Source of the DNA: Thuidium tamariscinum
Taxonomy: Eukaryota > Streptophyta > Bryopsida > Hypnales > Thuidiaceae
Direction of reading: 5' to 3'
Assembly: GCA_947034885.2 (NCBI GenBank)
Contig: OX344749.2
Location: 25,249,501 to 25,313,500, forward strand
DNA: 64,000 nt
Below are positions 50,261-62,497 of the stretch, in pieces. The first letter of the stretch is position 1. Each line of letters begins with the position of its first letter. The notes beneath the pieces were generated by a model. That model was given only the letters and a program-made list of their open reading frames with translations, was not told where the DNA came from and did not search any database. The translations under genes and the position numbers were made by a program.

Positions 50261-51359
50261 CTGAACAGGGCCAAAATTAGCAGCTGAATCTTTGATGGCT
50301 ATTGACTACTGGAGTACTAAGCTGAAGCAAAGTAAGCGAGTTCAAGAATATAACAACTCAAAGACAGTGACGTCAAGCACCAATGCCAATTCTCAACACT
50401 AGTTCTTGGTACTGGGCTCCTTCCATCACATAAAGAGCACAATCCTAAGCGAGCACTTTTATGCACAGTATGTCTAAAGAGCACCAGAGAGTTCCTAGGG
50501 CACTGGGATCAGGAGCTCTGAGGAATAGTTCATGTGAAAGCTCCAATTTGAAATTGCCATAATGCTTACATTGGCATTTAAACACTGCTATTTCTGCGTC
50601 AACGGGATCCTATACTGATTTCTGATGGATTTAATGTGAAGGAATGAGAAGAAGTAAAGAGTGTGTCAGCATTATCGCGTACCAGATCTCATCTTCAGGA
50701 ACTACGAGACACCTTTTCACGTCAAACGACGAGCGTGGATAGCAAATCCTTCGCATTTCCTAGTCTAAAGGTGTCCGCGAAGTGTCGAAATCACTGTCCC
50801 AAATGGGCCTCCCGATGGCCGGCAGCTTCTTCCTCCTTTCAGAAGCAATTTTGCAAGATCAGTACTCGCATTCAAACCACAGATATAATTCGCCTGTGAG
50901 AATTCTAAGAATTGCACTTAGCGTAAATCGTCCTTCGCGGGAACGGTAATAACAGATCACGACCCTAAACTATTAGTTACTAAGTGCCGTAGATGTCCCT
51001 TCGATTTCAAGAAACCAACTCCAAAGATCGATAATACGGTAGCGAATACGTCTTGCAAACTGAACTCAGGCACTCGCAGTAAAATTACCTCATGGGCAGA
51101 ACGTACCAGTTAGCGTTAAATTTTTCAATGAGCGTATGCTCTGATCTCAATGAATTAGAGGTTTCACTACTCTTCACAGCAAGAGGAGCCTTCGTTGTTC
51201 AAGGTCTCCCACAATCTGGCTTCCCTGTCGCAGCATTTCGTCCTCACCTATCTCTGACGACCAGAATCGCCATTTCGTGTAATGTTCATGTTAGATATAA
51301 AGAGACCAGAGACTCTAATATTCCAGCTCTTCCGTCTGTAGACTCTCGAAGAAGCAATG
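50261..51359. other. Likely intron or 5' region of the kinase-like gene
   Basis: Moderate GC content with no clear minus-strand exon. Plus-strand frames at 50663-50899 and 51092-51487 have no recognised domain. Confidence 0.4.
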
Positions 51360-52680
51360 ACAGAAAACACCTATCAAAAACTACATCCGCATATCCGTTT
51401 GCACATTCTACAAGAGCTGGATCGAACTACAGCAGTTTACATGTCGATTCCGAAACTCTCACCACCTGTCTTATCAAACAGCGGTAGAGCTAGAGATGGC
51501 CCGAACATGCGAGACAGTCAATGTTCGCCGACGAATATTTTTCTGTACCGGATATAAATCACAGTTTGTCCTACTTCCTAAAGTACCGTGGAGGCAGCAA
51601 CGACACATACTGGCCAGAGTGAGAAATACATAGTGCGTCAAATACTAATGCTCAATCGAACTGAAACTTGGCAACAACTAACACTACGCTCCCGAGAACC
51701 TACGTTTTCGAGGATATCCCCGCACCTCCTACTAGATCGTACACAAGAAGGAAAATGTCAGCCGCACGTTATTACTCGAGATAGACCGACCTAAATCGCT
51801 CTCATATTTACCGATTCCGGAACTCTCACCATCTGCCAAATCACGCAGTAGTAGAACTTAAGCTGGTCATTGACTAGAAAGAAACCACATTCCGCCGATG
51901 AGTGAATTTGTGCCTTCGATTTAAAATCACTTTTAGTTCAACTTCATTGAGGCACAGCTAGGACATAAATAGCCAGAGGAAGGTGCACATTATGCGTCAA
52001 ATGCTAACGCGTCCACGGGATCAATCGACCTAAAACTCTCGATCACAGCTAACACTACTCTCTCCGAAACTGCCACGAAACCTACATTTACTAGTGCATC
52101 CCCTCACCTCCAGCTCTCCTACACAACCAGGACCAAGCCATTCGCTAGCGATACCAGAGAAAGACGAACATCAAAGCACAGGATTAGAACTCCCATAGTT
52201 TCGCCCTCAGATATCCTCAGCCTCCAAGCAAACTCGTCCACTGGCGGATACTCTCCTCACCGAAACTCTCATCACTACCAAATCACAGTGGCAGAGAGCT
52301 TAAGCTGGCCCTAACAAGCACGACAATCCCTCTCCACCGATGGGTAAAATTTTCGCCTCGGATTTGAATCACGTTTCGTCCTACTCCATAGAGTTCCGGA
52401 GGGCGGATCACATTGTGCGCAAAACACGAATGCTAATTAATCGAAGTAAAACTCAGCAACAGCTCACACTAAACTTCCAGGAAACCTACATTTCCAACTG
52501 CATCCACGCACCTCCAGCTATCCTACATCCAGACAAAAAACACAACGAGACTCAGCGGTACAGTACTGACCTCAATACACCGGAGAATAGTTCGAGCCAT
52601 CGTTCCGCACCTAGCTTCACGGCAAACATGTCCCGCCGACCGAAGACCTCGAAAATTAAACATGTGATGGAAGTTTAGAC
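51360..52680. repeat. Diverged long-unit tandem array (about 370-440 bp units)
   Basis: Blocks recur in the same order. CCGAAACTCTCACC-like text is at about 51449, 51815 and 52259; a GCGTCAAATACTAATGC or GCGCAAAACACGAATGC block at about 51637, 51993 and 52416; and GAACCTACGTTTTC or GAAACCTACATTT with CCCCGCACCTCC at about 51695, 52078 and 52480. Three full units plus a partial one. Unit length varies by indels. No known element family. It lies upstream of, or in the first intron of, the minus-strand gene. Confidence 0.7.
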
Positions 52681-52836
52681 CGCTCTAGCACTTACAGCGC
52701 ACTGACAGCAGCAGGAATGGCGCTCTTCCCTCCCCGCTTCCCCCGCAGCCTCCCCTCCGTAAAGAATAAAGAGGCAAATTATTAAAGGAAGCTGGAAGAG
52801 GGATTCACGAGAAAAAGAGGCGGACAGTTTTGGCGT

Positions 52837-53100
52837 TTAAGTTTGGAACGGACGAGACCACAATAAATGCGGAGAGCATGTGGATTGATTGTGAGAACGG
52901 GAGCCCGTTGGGGAGGGGTCTGGAACTCTATATTGCCTGCTGTGTGTCGAAGTCGGGCGGAGGAGGAGCAGCAGAAGACAGCGACGAGGACAGAGCGCCA
53001 TGAAAGTGAGAGCGAGTGTCAGGGGAGGAGAAAACAAACTGCGGGCAGAAGGGAAGCTCCATAGCCCTCTCGAGCACAGGAACCTCTCGCAGCAGCCTTA
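52837..53100 (-). promoter_or_regulatory. Possible first exon and promoter of the kinase-like gene
   Basis: On the minus strand a CT-rich leader (CACTCGCTCTCACTTTC) precedes an ATG at 53020 and a short frame ending at 52837, starting with a Leu- and Arg-rich segment. GC content is high and ends abruptly at about 53.1 kb, as at a promoter edge. No donor could be joined in phase to the exon at 50260, so this may be a leader exon with an upstream ORF. Confidence 0.35.
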
Positions 53101-55522
53101 GTTTTTTTGGGCGAATTTTTGTCAGAATCTTAGAATCTTACCGCATGTAGGCATGGGCTACTTTGGCAAGAAGAAAAATGTGTGGCATATGTAATTCTAG
53201 AGCCACACGTCTTGTCTCTTGTTGGTCAAGTGTCAATTGTGGGACCTATAATGAACAAACTCATTGTCTCAACTCTTGTAGATGATTGTGGGACTTAAAG
53301 TAATCAACCCGATTCTATACATAGAAAAGGTTGGAATAATTTGTATGAAATATGTGTGAAAAGTTTAATGAAATTATCAAACTCTTCTCTATTAAACATT
53401 GGATTCATCCATACCTGAATGGGAGCTTCAAATAACATATAAGTTTATGGATGAATGCACACATGTGCATGATTCTATCTATTTTCCTTACTTGCATCTA
53501 CTTTGGGGGTAAAGTTGCTCTATCAAAACATAACAAAAAAAATTGATTGACTATTAGTGTCTTCTTCCTACTTAAGGTGAGTTTAACTCATAAGAATCTT
53601 GGCATCTACCACTTGATAGAATATGAATGTTTTCAAGGGCTTCCTATGAAAGTTTTATGAAATGAATGATAGTATAGTAGAGCCTTGAAAACTTTAGAAC
53701 TTGAATTGTGTTGTGGCAATCTATCTATCTTGTTCATTAGATTTACAAATTAATTTAAAATCCCTAATGCATTATCAACTAAACTAGCTTGAAGGCAACT
53801 CTTATAGCTTTCACTTGAAAAAAATGGTTCTCATTTCAATGCATTTTTTAATCCTATAGTCAGAAGTTAAACTTGCATGTTCAAATAGTATATAATTGTG
53901 ACCAAAAAAATAGAATTATGTATCTCCTCTAGAACCTTCTTGCCATGAATTCAACTATATTGAAAACGACTTTTGGAGGTCTATTCTTCAAAGATGCAAC
54001 TAGCATATATACTCCGATTTTTGTGATTTTTGCACAAGTTTATGAATTAGTCTAGTTCATGTAGGGATGAGAACTAATTTCAAAAATGAAAATCTTATGT
54101 TTAGATTATTCTCATGCCATAATCTAGTTTGCCTATAAAGCTCTAAATCTACATTAATCCATTATAGAGATAGAAACAACTAGAAGAGTGACAATATGTG
54201 ATCATTAAATCTATGAGCCTAGAATTCTATATTATAGACATCTTCTATACTCATAGGTGTCTCTATTATAGGTATTATACATTCTTTTCATGTAATAGTC
54301 TATCTATATTATAGGTAGATATGTTGTAAATATCTTCCAATGGTTGAAGATATCTATCTACAATTGAGTCAGGTTTAAAGCTCATGTCTTCACTCTCATG
54401 TAAGGGTTGCTATTATGTGAGCATAAAAGTATGAGCCTAAAAGACTATACACTTATGATATGAGTGTCTATATTATAGTAACCTTCTATGTTAATAGTGT
54501 ATATATGCTAGATAAGTACCTATATTACAGGTTTTTATATTATAAACACCTTCAATAGTTGCATTATACACACTAATATATATATATATATATATATATA
54601 TGCTCAAGGCTCACATGTTCACACTTTCATGCTCACATACTAGTATCGTTGGCTCTTGTGCACTTGCACTGTTAGAAACCACTACTATAGACTATGAATG
54701 TCTTAAAGAGTTCATTGCAAGAAATTATACAAAATGGATGAAGTTCATCCAAATAAGTTGAAAAAACAAGTATAAATATTTCATTCTTCTAAGATGAGAC
54801 TGGCTTAGTCATTTAGTATTTTTATGAAAGATTAGAAATCTATTTATAAAAATATGGAAAAAAACATAAAGTCACATTAAATAAAAAAAGTTACATCTAG
54901 ATTCTTCTAGAATTATAATTATTTGATTATAATTGCTTCAAATCAACTTCCCTTCTCCTACCAAGCTCTCTTAGAATTAAAGATGAAGAGCATGAGACAT
55001 AGAAATGAAAATTCTAAGTATCACATTATAAAAAGAATACTTTGGTGAGAGAAACTTTGGAGAAGAATGTTGCACAATATTTTGTTATATTCTTAACAAC
55101 ATATATAGGTCTTTAAGAAATTATTGAAGGTTCATATCACAAATGGACATGTGGAATTGGTGAAGAATGTTGACATCATTTGTAGTGACAGAAAATTGGG
55201 TTATAAATAACTATAAGTTATTTGTGCCCAAGAAAAGTGACTATAACTTAGTTGTACATTAATAATTGTACAAATGATCAAAGATTGATAAGGTGGGAGT
55301 GATATACGAGTCACTAATGGAATTGGGAGATGAAGACATGATGAAAATCAAACTTTTTATACTAGTTTATGTTGATAATTCATTTGTTTTCATACTTTAA
55401 AGGTTACAATGATATTTTAGGACTTCATGTAACTAGGGTGCAACTACATGGCTTTCTTGAGGCTAAAGGTGCTTTGGAGAGAAGTTGATGTTGTCTACGG
55501 GAATGTTGAGTCACTAACATAT
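53101..55522. other. AT-rich intergenic DNA
   Basis: No gene was recognised. Between about 54190 and 54640, TATGAGCCTA and TCTATATTATAG segments recur loosely, and a (TA)n tract lies at about 54579-54602. Confidence 0.5.
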
Positions 55523-55526
55523 TTAA

Positions 55527-57353
55527 CCCTTTAAGGACCGGTTGACCACTTTTTGGTTGATTTTTGCAGTCTTGGTCTAATATTATTCAAAATACATTTG
55601 ATCACAAAAATCTCAAAGAGTAATGCAATTAGAATGTCTTCATGTGCTTCAAACAAAACCAATTTCAAGATAATTGGAGCATTAATGCATTAGCTATGAG
55701 GTTGCAAACTCAAATTGTCTGGACCCTAAAATAGGAAGTGTTCAACAAAAATACAAAAAAATATCAATCAATTTGTGAGATTTTTTTGTATCTTGATGTC
55801 TTGACAAGGAATAAGTGTTGCTTTGTAATCTCATGAATGCCCAAAGTAAACTTACGCATTGAAATTTATGTAGCGCAAATTCTACAAGGTCATTCAAGTC
55901 ATTGATTTTTCAGGATTAAGGGAAACAACTCAAATTCCAACAAGGCTCTAAAAGAAAACATGATTTAGAGGTACATTTTTTTCTTCTTCAATGTACCAAA
56001 TCTACACATTTTAGAAGGGTATTGCTTTTGATGACCACATATGATTATTTTTTGTGAACTTCAAAAATTTGTAACTAATTTCAAAAAGCTTCAAAAAATA
56101 TGAAACAACTTAGGTTAGATGCCTATTCTACTTGCCTCTCAAGAAAAATTTATTGAAAAATATTTAAAGATGTTCAACCTCCCCACAATTAAATTCTAGC
56201 CCTTAAAAGGTTGATTTATGGACCTTCTATTTTATTTATAGCAATTTGTACTGTTGGATGAGTTTGATTTTTTGTTAGGTTGAAGAATCTCCCTTATAGC
56301 AATACATTATAAGGTTTAATCTAAGATTACATCCTTAGAGTGGCCATAAAATTCACTTTATTGAAGAACTACACTCACCTCCAAAATCAACCATGGTCCT
56401 TAATCCCTAAAGGTTTTTGACTATGTTTTCACCAAAAATGCTCCAAAACTGCCATTTCTAATACAAGTGCATTTTTCTTAAAACACATTTTTGACTCATG
56501 TAACTGTAGGATCTTGTAGTAAAGTGGTTTGTAAACATGTGGAAAAAATTTCAGAAATTTTCACCGTTTAGATTGCAAGATATAAGCATTTGAATTGACA
56601 AAAATTGTTTTATTATCCGTGTGAAAATCCGAGCAGCTGCACTTCACAAGGTCACATTTGTGTGAAAAAAAATTCAAAATGGTGGTTACTCTTTGAATTA
56701 ATACTTCAATGCAAGTTGGCTACATTCTCAAAAAATTTCAAACCATTTGGAATTGTACAACATATAGGAAAAAATAAGTAAGTAGAAAGAAGTAAAAAAT
56801 GAGCCAAAATACTAAATTGTGAACATTTTATTCATGGAATTGAAAATTTTCAATCCCAATGGTTAAAATGTTGTAATAAACAATCTACACCTTTTGTAAA
56901 TATTTTTTTCCAAAAATATGAAAAATTGAATTAAATGAAGAATTTCAAACTTTTTTTGTATTGTAGAGATTCTGTAACTGGCTGCAAACTACCCCAAACT
57001 CAAAATCTTCATAACTTTTGACTCATTGATTGGAATGGATTGATTCAAAGCTTCCCATGTCTGTATAAACCTAAAGAACCAATTTGAAATTTTACTTTAA
57101 AAAAAAATTAAGTTTGAAGAAGTTTTTTCAGGTGCCCGGGCTGCCCGCCGAGTAAAGAAAACAACATATCTTGCCATAACTTTTTAACCGTGAAATCAAA
57201 AGTTATGAAAATTGTCAGGCCTTAAAGCTACTCCTTGGGGCACACATTGTATCAAAATTTCAAAGAAAAAAAATAAAAACTCCATCCGTAGTGAACTGCC
57301 CAAAAAATTTATAATCTCAAAAAACGTTATTCAAGGCTTTAGGGGTTAAAGGG
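55527..57353. mobile_element. TTAA-flanked piggyBac-type element, family C, carrying a nested element
   Basis: TTAA at 55523-55526 and 57354-57357. The left end is CCCTTTAAGGACC. The right end, read on the minus strand and with the nested element at 56404-57345 ignored, is the same CCCTTTAAGGACC. The left subterminal CACTTTTTGG sits at element positions 21-30, exactly as in the 13.8-kb piggyBac element. Non-coding. Without the nested copy it is about 0.88 kb. Diverged internal copies lie at about 21341-21729 and 63780-64000. Confidence 0.8.
56404..57345. mobile_element. TTAA-flanked piggyBac-type MITE, family B copy 2 (942 bp)
   Basis: TTAA at 56400-56403 and 57346-57349; ends TCCCTAAAGG and CCCCTAAAGC (right on the minus strand). 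It aligns end to end with 18358-19300 and differs in length by one base. Its target TTAA is the one inside the right terminal repeat of the family C element. Confidence 0.82.
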
Positions 57354-57357
57354 TTAA

Positions 57358-57678
57358 AGGACATTCTAACTTAAGCCCCCTAATGACTACATCGAGTTGA
57401 AGATAGACAAGTAAGTCATTTAGGAATGAAGAACATTTGTAGAATGCTACTTGAGGTCATTGTTGGACAACTTCAAAATGACTTAGTTTGTAACTTGTCT
57501 TTTGGGTGGATAGTGTGAGGTCCACCCCAAAGACAAACTATGCCCAAATAAAAAATTAATTTTAAAAATCCCCCCTCCCCCAGGTCTAAAAAAATAATTA
57601 ATTAAAATTAATTACCTTCTGCCCATCCCCTCTCACCTCATACTTGTAATCTTGAGAACCACTTAATTTAACAATCAA
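57358..57678. other. Intergenic DNA
   Basis: Nothing coding. Contains a C-rich tract CCCCCCTCCCCC at about 57570. Confidence 0.45.
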
Positions 57679-57705
57679 CTAGGGTGGCCCGTGCCGTTGC
57701 CACGG
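57679..57705 (-). mobile_element. Candidate Helitron 3' end
   Basis: On the minus strand a hairpin (CCGTG, 7-nt loop, CACGG; 57689-57705) is followed by six bases and CTAG, then T. A short hairpin just before CTRR, next to a T, is the Helitron 3' signature. No 5' TC end or Rep/helicase is seen, so it would be a non-autonomous copy extending to higher coordinates. Confidence 0.5.
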
Positions 57706-57946
57706 TCTAATTTTTTTAATGTATAGAAACTTCAAAATTCAATAACTTTCATGCCATAGGTTGGAACACCATGAATCAAATCTCGTGCACCCTTCCTCGC
57801 CGAGGGCTTTCCGACGGTACCAAACACGCACCCAAAAGACTCACGGTCTGGAAGATCTCAACGTAACAAACAAACAAACAAACAATGTATCTTCATAGGG
57901 GGATATGGGACAATCCCATATCTTATATATCCACTCATGTATCCAT

Positions 57947-58157
57947 CACTATAATAGAAATGAGTGTTTTAAGTATAGTCCTAGAGATAAGATTTAAATA
58001 ATGACCTTTTTAGGAGATTTTTAGTAAGAAATGCATGTCTTATTAGGAAAATTTTACTAAATAGATATGTATTTTTTATTAAAAATCTCCTTAAAAGGCC
58101 ATTATTTAAAATCTTATCTCTAGGACTATACTTAAAACACCCCTTTCTCTAGTATTG
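57947..58157. mobile_element. CACTA-type foldback MITE (211 bp)
   Basis: Starts CACTATAATAGAAA; the inverted right end reads CAATACTAGAGAAA. It is flanked by CAT at 57944-57946 and 58158-58160. The arms share GTTTTAAGTATAGTCCTAGA with each other and resemble the arms of the MITE at 5417-5619. Confidence 0.8.
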
Positions 58158-58160
58158 CAT

Positions 58161-60568
58161 ATCCACTTTTATATTTGTATTTATTATTCAGTATTCATAC
58201 CATATCAAATTTCCATACCTATATTTGGTACCAAATATATATTTTGCATTCATACAATATCCATATCTGTACTTTGAATTTATATTTTGATAGCTTAGAT
58301 TAAATCTTGCAAGATCAACAACTTATGGTTTTTTGAGAAATCGACAGCATTTTGGAGGGGGAGCATTTAAAAAAAATCAACAGCCTGGGATTTCTTGGAA
58401 GAGGTGGAGAACTAACCAAAAGGTAGTGCCATCTTTTCAACTCATAGGCATAGTGAGAGCCGGCGTGTAACTTTGAAAAACTTTATTGTCATATTTGAGT
58501 TATTTGTAAAGTACCCTAAACCGGGGTTTAAACCCATGAGTTTTGTGAAAAAGTCGGTTGAGTTAAAAAAGTCAAAATAAAAGTGGGTATGAAACTTATT
58601 TTTCCATCAAAATGGTGCCTAAAAAAGTTTGGTCTCCACTTTTGAAGTCATGTGACATAAGTATTTTGCAAAAAAGTTTGACGCTTCAACTAGAGTTGCC
58701 TTCTCAACTTCAAAAAAAGTCATGCCCAAAGTGGAGGGGACTTTACAAATAACTCAATTGACTTAGCAACTAGGCCCTTTATACTTTACAACACTACCAC
58801 TAGAAATAGGTCAAGGAACACAACACAATTCATTGAGAGTAGACTATAGTCACATGCAAAGTTAATGATTCAAGTTTAATCATTCTTTAGCCAATGCAGT
58901 TTTGAAGAGAATGAAATGAAGTTTTTCTTTTTGTTAAAAGATTGTACATGATACAACACTCAAATTTTGTGCACTTTAGGTGCTTGCTTAACTTCTATCC
59001 ACACAGCACAACTAAGTAGAATCTCCACCAACAATACAAAATGAGTGCATATCACAAGTCACAACTTGTATTGATCTTGTGCTTATAAATTGCCTTCCTC
59101 AAACAATTTAATAGCTCCAACCAGATTCACTATTCTATTCAAATTGACTACATCTTGGAAGCAACAAGGCTAGCGCTCTCCATTGTGGCACTTATAAAGG
59201 TGTTTGCTTGAAACTCAAACCATGCTCTAAATTCATTCTCTTAGTACTAGAGTGAATGGATTTGTATGTTCCATGGTTCTCCATTTCCTTAGCATGCATA
59301 TAATTTTATTGTAAAGCCTCCTTTTATAACTTAATTGCAAAAAATTATTAGAACAACATTCCTAACAATGACCTCCTACACCACTAATTAAGTTAGGACT
59401 TCCACTTGACTAGATCTAGTCAAGTAGAATTCACATTAGAATATTGCATTGGAGTATTAATACAGAAGTGATTGCATTATGTTTTTTGCATTATTAGAAT
59501 TAGAAAGGAGGTTAAAGAAAATATCCTTTTGAAGCTTTTTTTCAAATTTGTTCATAAATTTTGATTTGAGGTTTGAAATCTAAAATGAATTTTTGGAAAT
59601 GAATGTGAGATTGATTTTTCAACTTTTATTTGTATGAAGTTCTTTGAAAAAAGTGAATTTACTATGCCTAAATGAAGTCTGAAATATTACTTATAACACA
59701 ATTCTTGCATTTTACATATCCCCTATGATTTGTTTTGCCTCTTACCACCCCACTTGTAGAATGGGCTACCACAACTTGAAAATAATGTGAAAATGATTTC
59801 CTACATCCTAGAGTAGTGACTTACAGCCTAAATCCAAATCACTCTAAAATAACTATAGAATGGTTTGTCACATGTCAATCCATATAACTTCATCACAACT
59901 TGCAAATGACCACAAAATGACATTCTACATGGCCATCTACGTTAGGTGTATCATGAATCTATTGCAACTTCAAAATGACTTGTAAAATGACTAGGTGCGT
60001 TGATGTCCACGTGGTAGGTTCAATGAAAGCACTTTTCACCTCAAACTTTTGTCATCCATTGCCAACTAGAAAGAAAAAGATGGTGATAATACTCATACCT
60101 AAATTTTGTAAACATGTAGACTTTAGGTCAATGGCAATGATAGTTTCATAACTATAGGAGTTCAAGTCATATTTAAGTTGAAGATGATCAAAATGACTTT
60201 TGGCTTTTATATTATTGTCATTTTTTGCAATCATTTATACCCTCAATTTCTTGTAGTGGATTCTATGATAGAATACTTAAGTTATTATTCTTGAAGAATT
60301 CAAATAAAAATAGATTACAACAGTTTAAAATGGTTCAATTATTACAATGACCATAAATATTATTAAATATATTCAAACATATTCAGCTAAATTTTTTTGT
60401 TAAAGGAATAAATATATACATACATATATGTATGTATGTATTAGGTATGTGTATATACATATTCATATTTGGTGTAATCTTGTTCTTATATGTATTCTTC
60501 TAGTAGATTTGGCAAAATTAAGTTCAATGTTGGATTAGAGCATTCTATCTTAGAAGTGAAATAACAAG
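58161..60568. other. AT-rich intergenic DNA
   Basis: No gene or complete element recognised; a short TACATA/TATGTA palindromic stretch lies near 60415-60450. Confidence 0.5.
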
Positions 60569-60572
60569 TTAA

Positions 60573-61376
60573 CCCCTAAATGCCCAAGCCTTTTCAAGTG
60601 TGTTTTGACTATGAAAAAAGTGCATGAGCTTATAGTCATCCCTAGTGAAGCAAATTGATTTTTTTTCCAAAATCTAACCGCACAAATGTTTAAAGAGCTT
60701 GTTTATTAGTAGGTACACAAATTTTGAGTACAAAATTGCATAGAAGTCGTGAGATTATATCAAGAAAAGAGTACATTTTTTATATTAAGTATATTGCCTT
60801 TTCCCACAATGTTTCTCAAATTTGCATATAAATTTATTTGGGGATTGGAGGTGACATAAACAACTACAAAGAGTGTTAGCACACTAAAATGCATTTCTAA
60901 AAAACTTAATTTCACATGAAAAGCTATTAAATTCATTACACAATCCACCTTGCAATTGTTGAAATGCAATTATTTTTTATAAGTAGAAACTGAAAATAAC
61001 TCCAAATCAATAGTTGTAAGATTAGATTTTTAATGGTGAATATCATGAAAACACTTTCTTCTTTTCATTGGAACCATTCTCAAAGCAAATGGATATGTAC
61101 AATTTCTTAGATCTCAAATCAAGTGAAATTGCATAAAATTAAAAAATGAAGTAAAATTGGCAAGCTTTACGCTTCACTTATGGTACATGTATGCCTTTAA
61201 AGACCTCTCAATTATCAAATATGTACTTTTTATAGTGAAAAATGAAAGTTTTCAATAGTTCACCCTTAAAACTGCCCGAAGAAAATTTTAAAACGGGCAC
61301 AGAAATTTAACTGCCCATTCAGAAATGGGCCTGAAATTTCAGATCGACCATATATAGTCGATTGGGCAGTTAGGGG
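60573..61376. mobile_element. TTAA-flanked piggyBac-type MITE, family E (804 bp)
   Basis: TTAA at 60569-60572 and 61377-61380; ends CCCCTAAATGCCCAA and CCCCTAACTGCCCAA (right on the minus strand). The interior differs from families B and C, and a diverged inverted copy of part of it lies at 37017-37255. Non-coding. Confidence 0.8.
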
Positions 61377-61380
61377 TTAA

Positions 61381-62497
61381 ACTTCTAAGTGATTAATCTA
61401 GGAATAAAAGTTCACTTGAAGAGCTATAGACAACAATATTAGTGACTTTTGTGATACATTTTCTATTATAATGTTTCAAAATATGATTCATGACAATCAT
61501 TAAACTCTTTATAAATATATTGGACATAAAGGTTTCATTCAATAGCTCAGTGTCAAAATTGAGTTTTTACATTAAATTTCTAGAGGTCCATGTCACTTTA
61601 GACCGCTTACAAGTTGACAAGTGTCACTTTTTTTTCAATTTTACTTTCAAATTCTAATTAAAGGTAATAATCCAAAATCCAAAAAATAAGAAACTCCCAA
61701 AATATATGATTTAAGTATAAAAACAATTTGGGGGGTATTACAAATGATAATTACTTTTAGTAATCTGCTTTCTTTAACAATTTTGAATATAGGGTGACTA
61801 TTCATCTAATTAAAACATTCTTTTGTTTTATTTGTAACAAACCATATTGAGATATTGAACAACATCTCTTAATATTTTTTCAATGCATATTGTATCAATT
61901 TGATATTTTATATATAGTCATTTCATTTCTAGAAATCTAATGTATTTTATAGGCATCCATATTTTTCTTTTATTACAATCTAAAATGAAAGACATGTGTG
62001 ATTTGATGAGGTTCTATATACATATGATGATTTAGTAAGAAGTAATATTAATAAATTACATTCATTTGGAAAAGTAAAGGAGGTGATGAATCATCCTATT
62101 CACACCTTATATTTCACTCATCAAAGTCTTTGTTGTTCCATTTGTATACATTCAATAATTTGTGAAGTAATAGATTTAAATAGTAGTGAAGAATGAAAAT
62201 GGGTGAACTCTTCTAAAACTTAACAAGTTTGTTATCAAAGGAATTTTTAGAAATTAGTCATGCCTAATATCTAACATTTTTCTTTGAAATCTTAAAGGTA
62301 ACACAATTTCTAAAACATTTTTACAACTTTAACAATTATCAAGTTAATCTACAATTAGGGTAGATTGTATTGTAAGATTTAAGGTACAATAATTGGCAAG
62401 TGAAGCCACCATGTTCATTTGGAATTATGTAAAGAATATTAATATCTCCTCTTCTTCATGACTTTTTGCAATTGCAAGACAATATATTAGGCCTCCA
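61381..62497. other. AT-rich intergenic DNA
   Basis: Nothing recognised. Confidence 0.5.
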
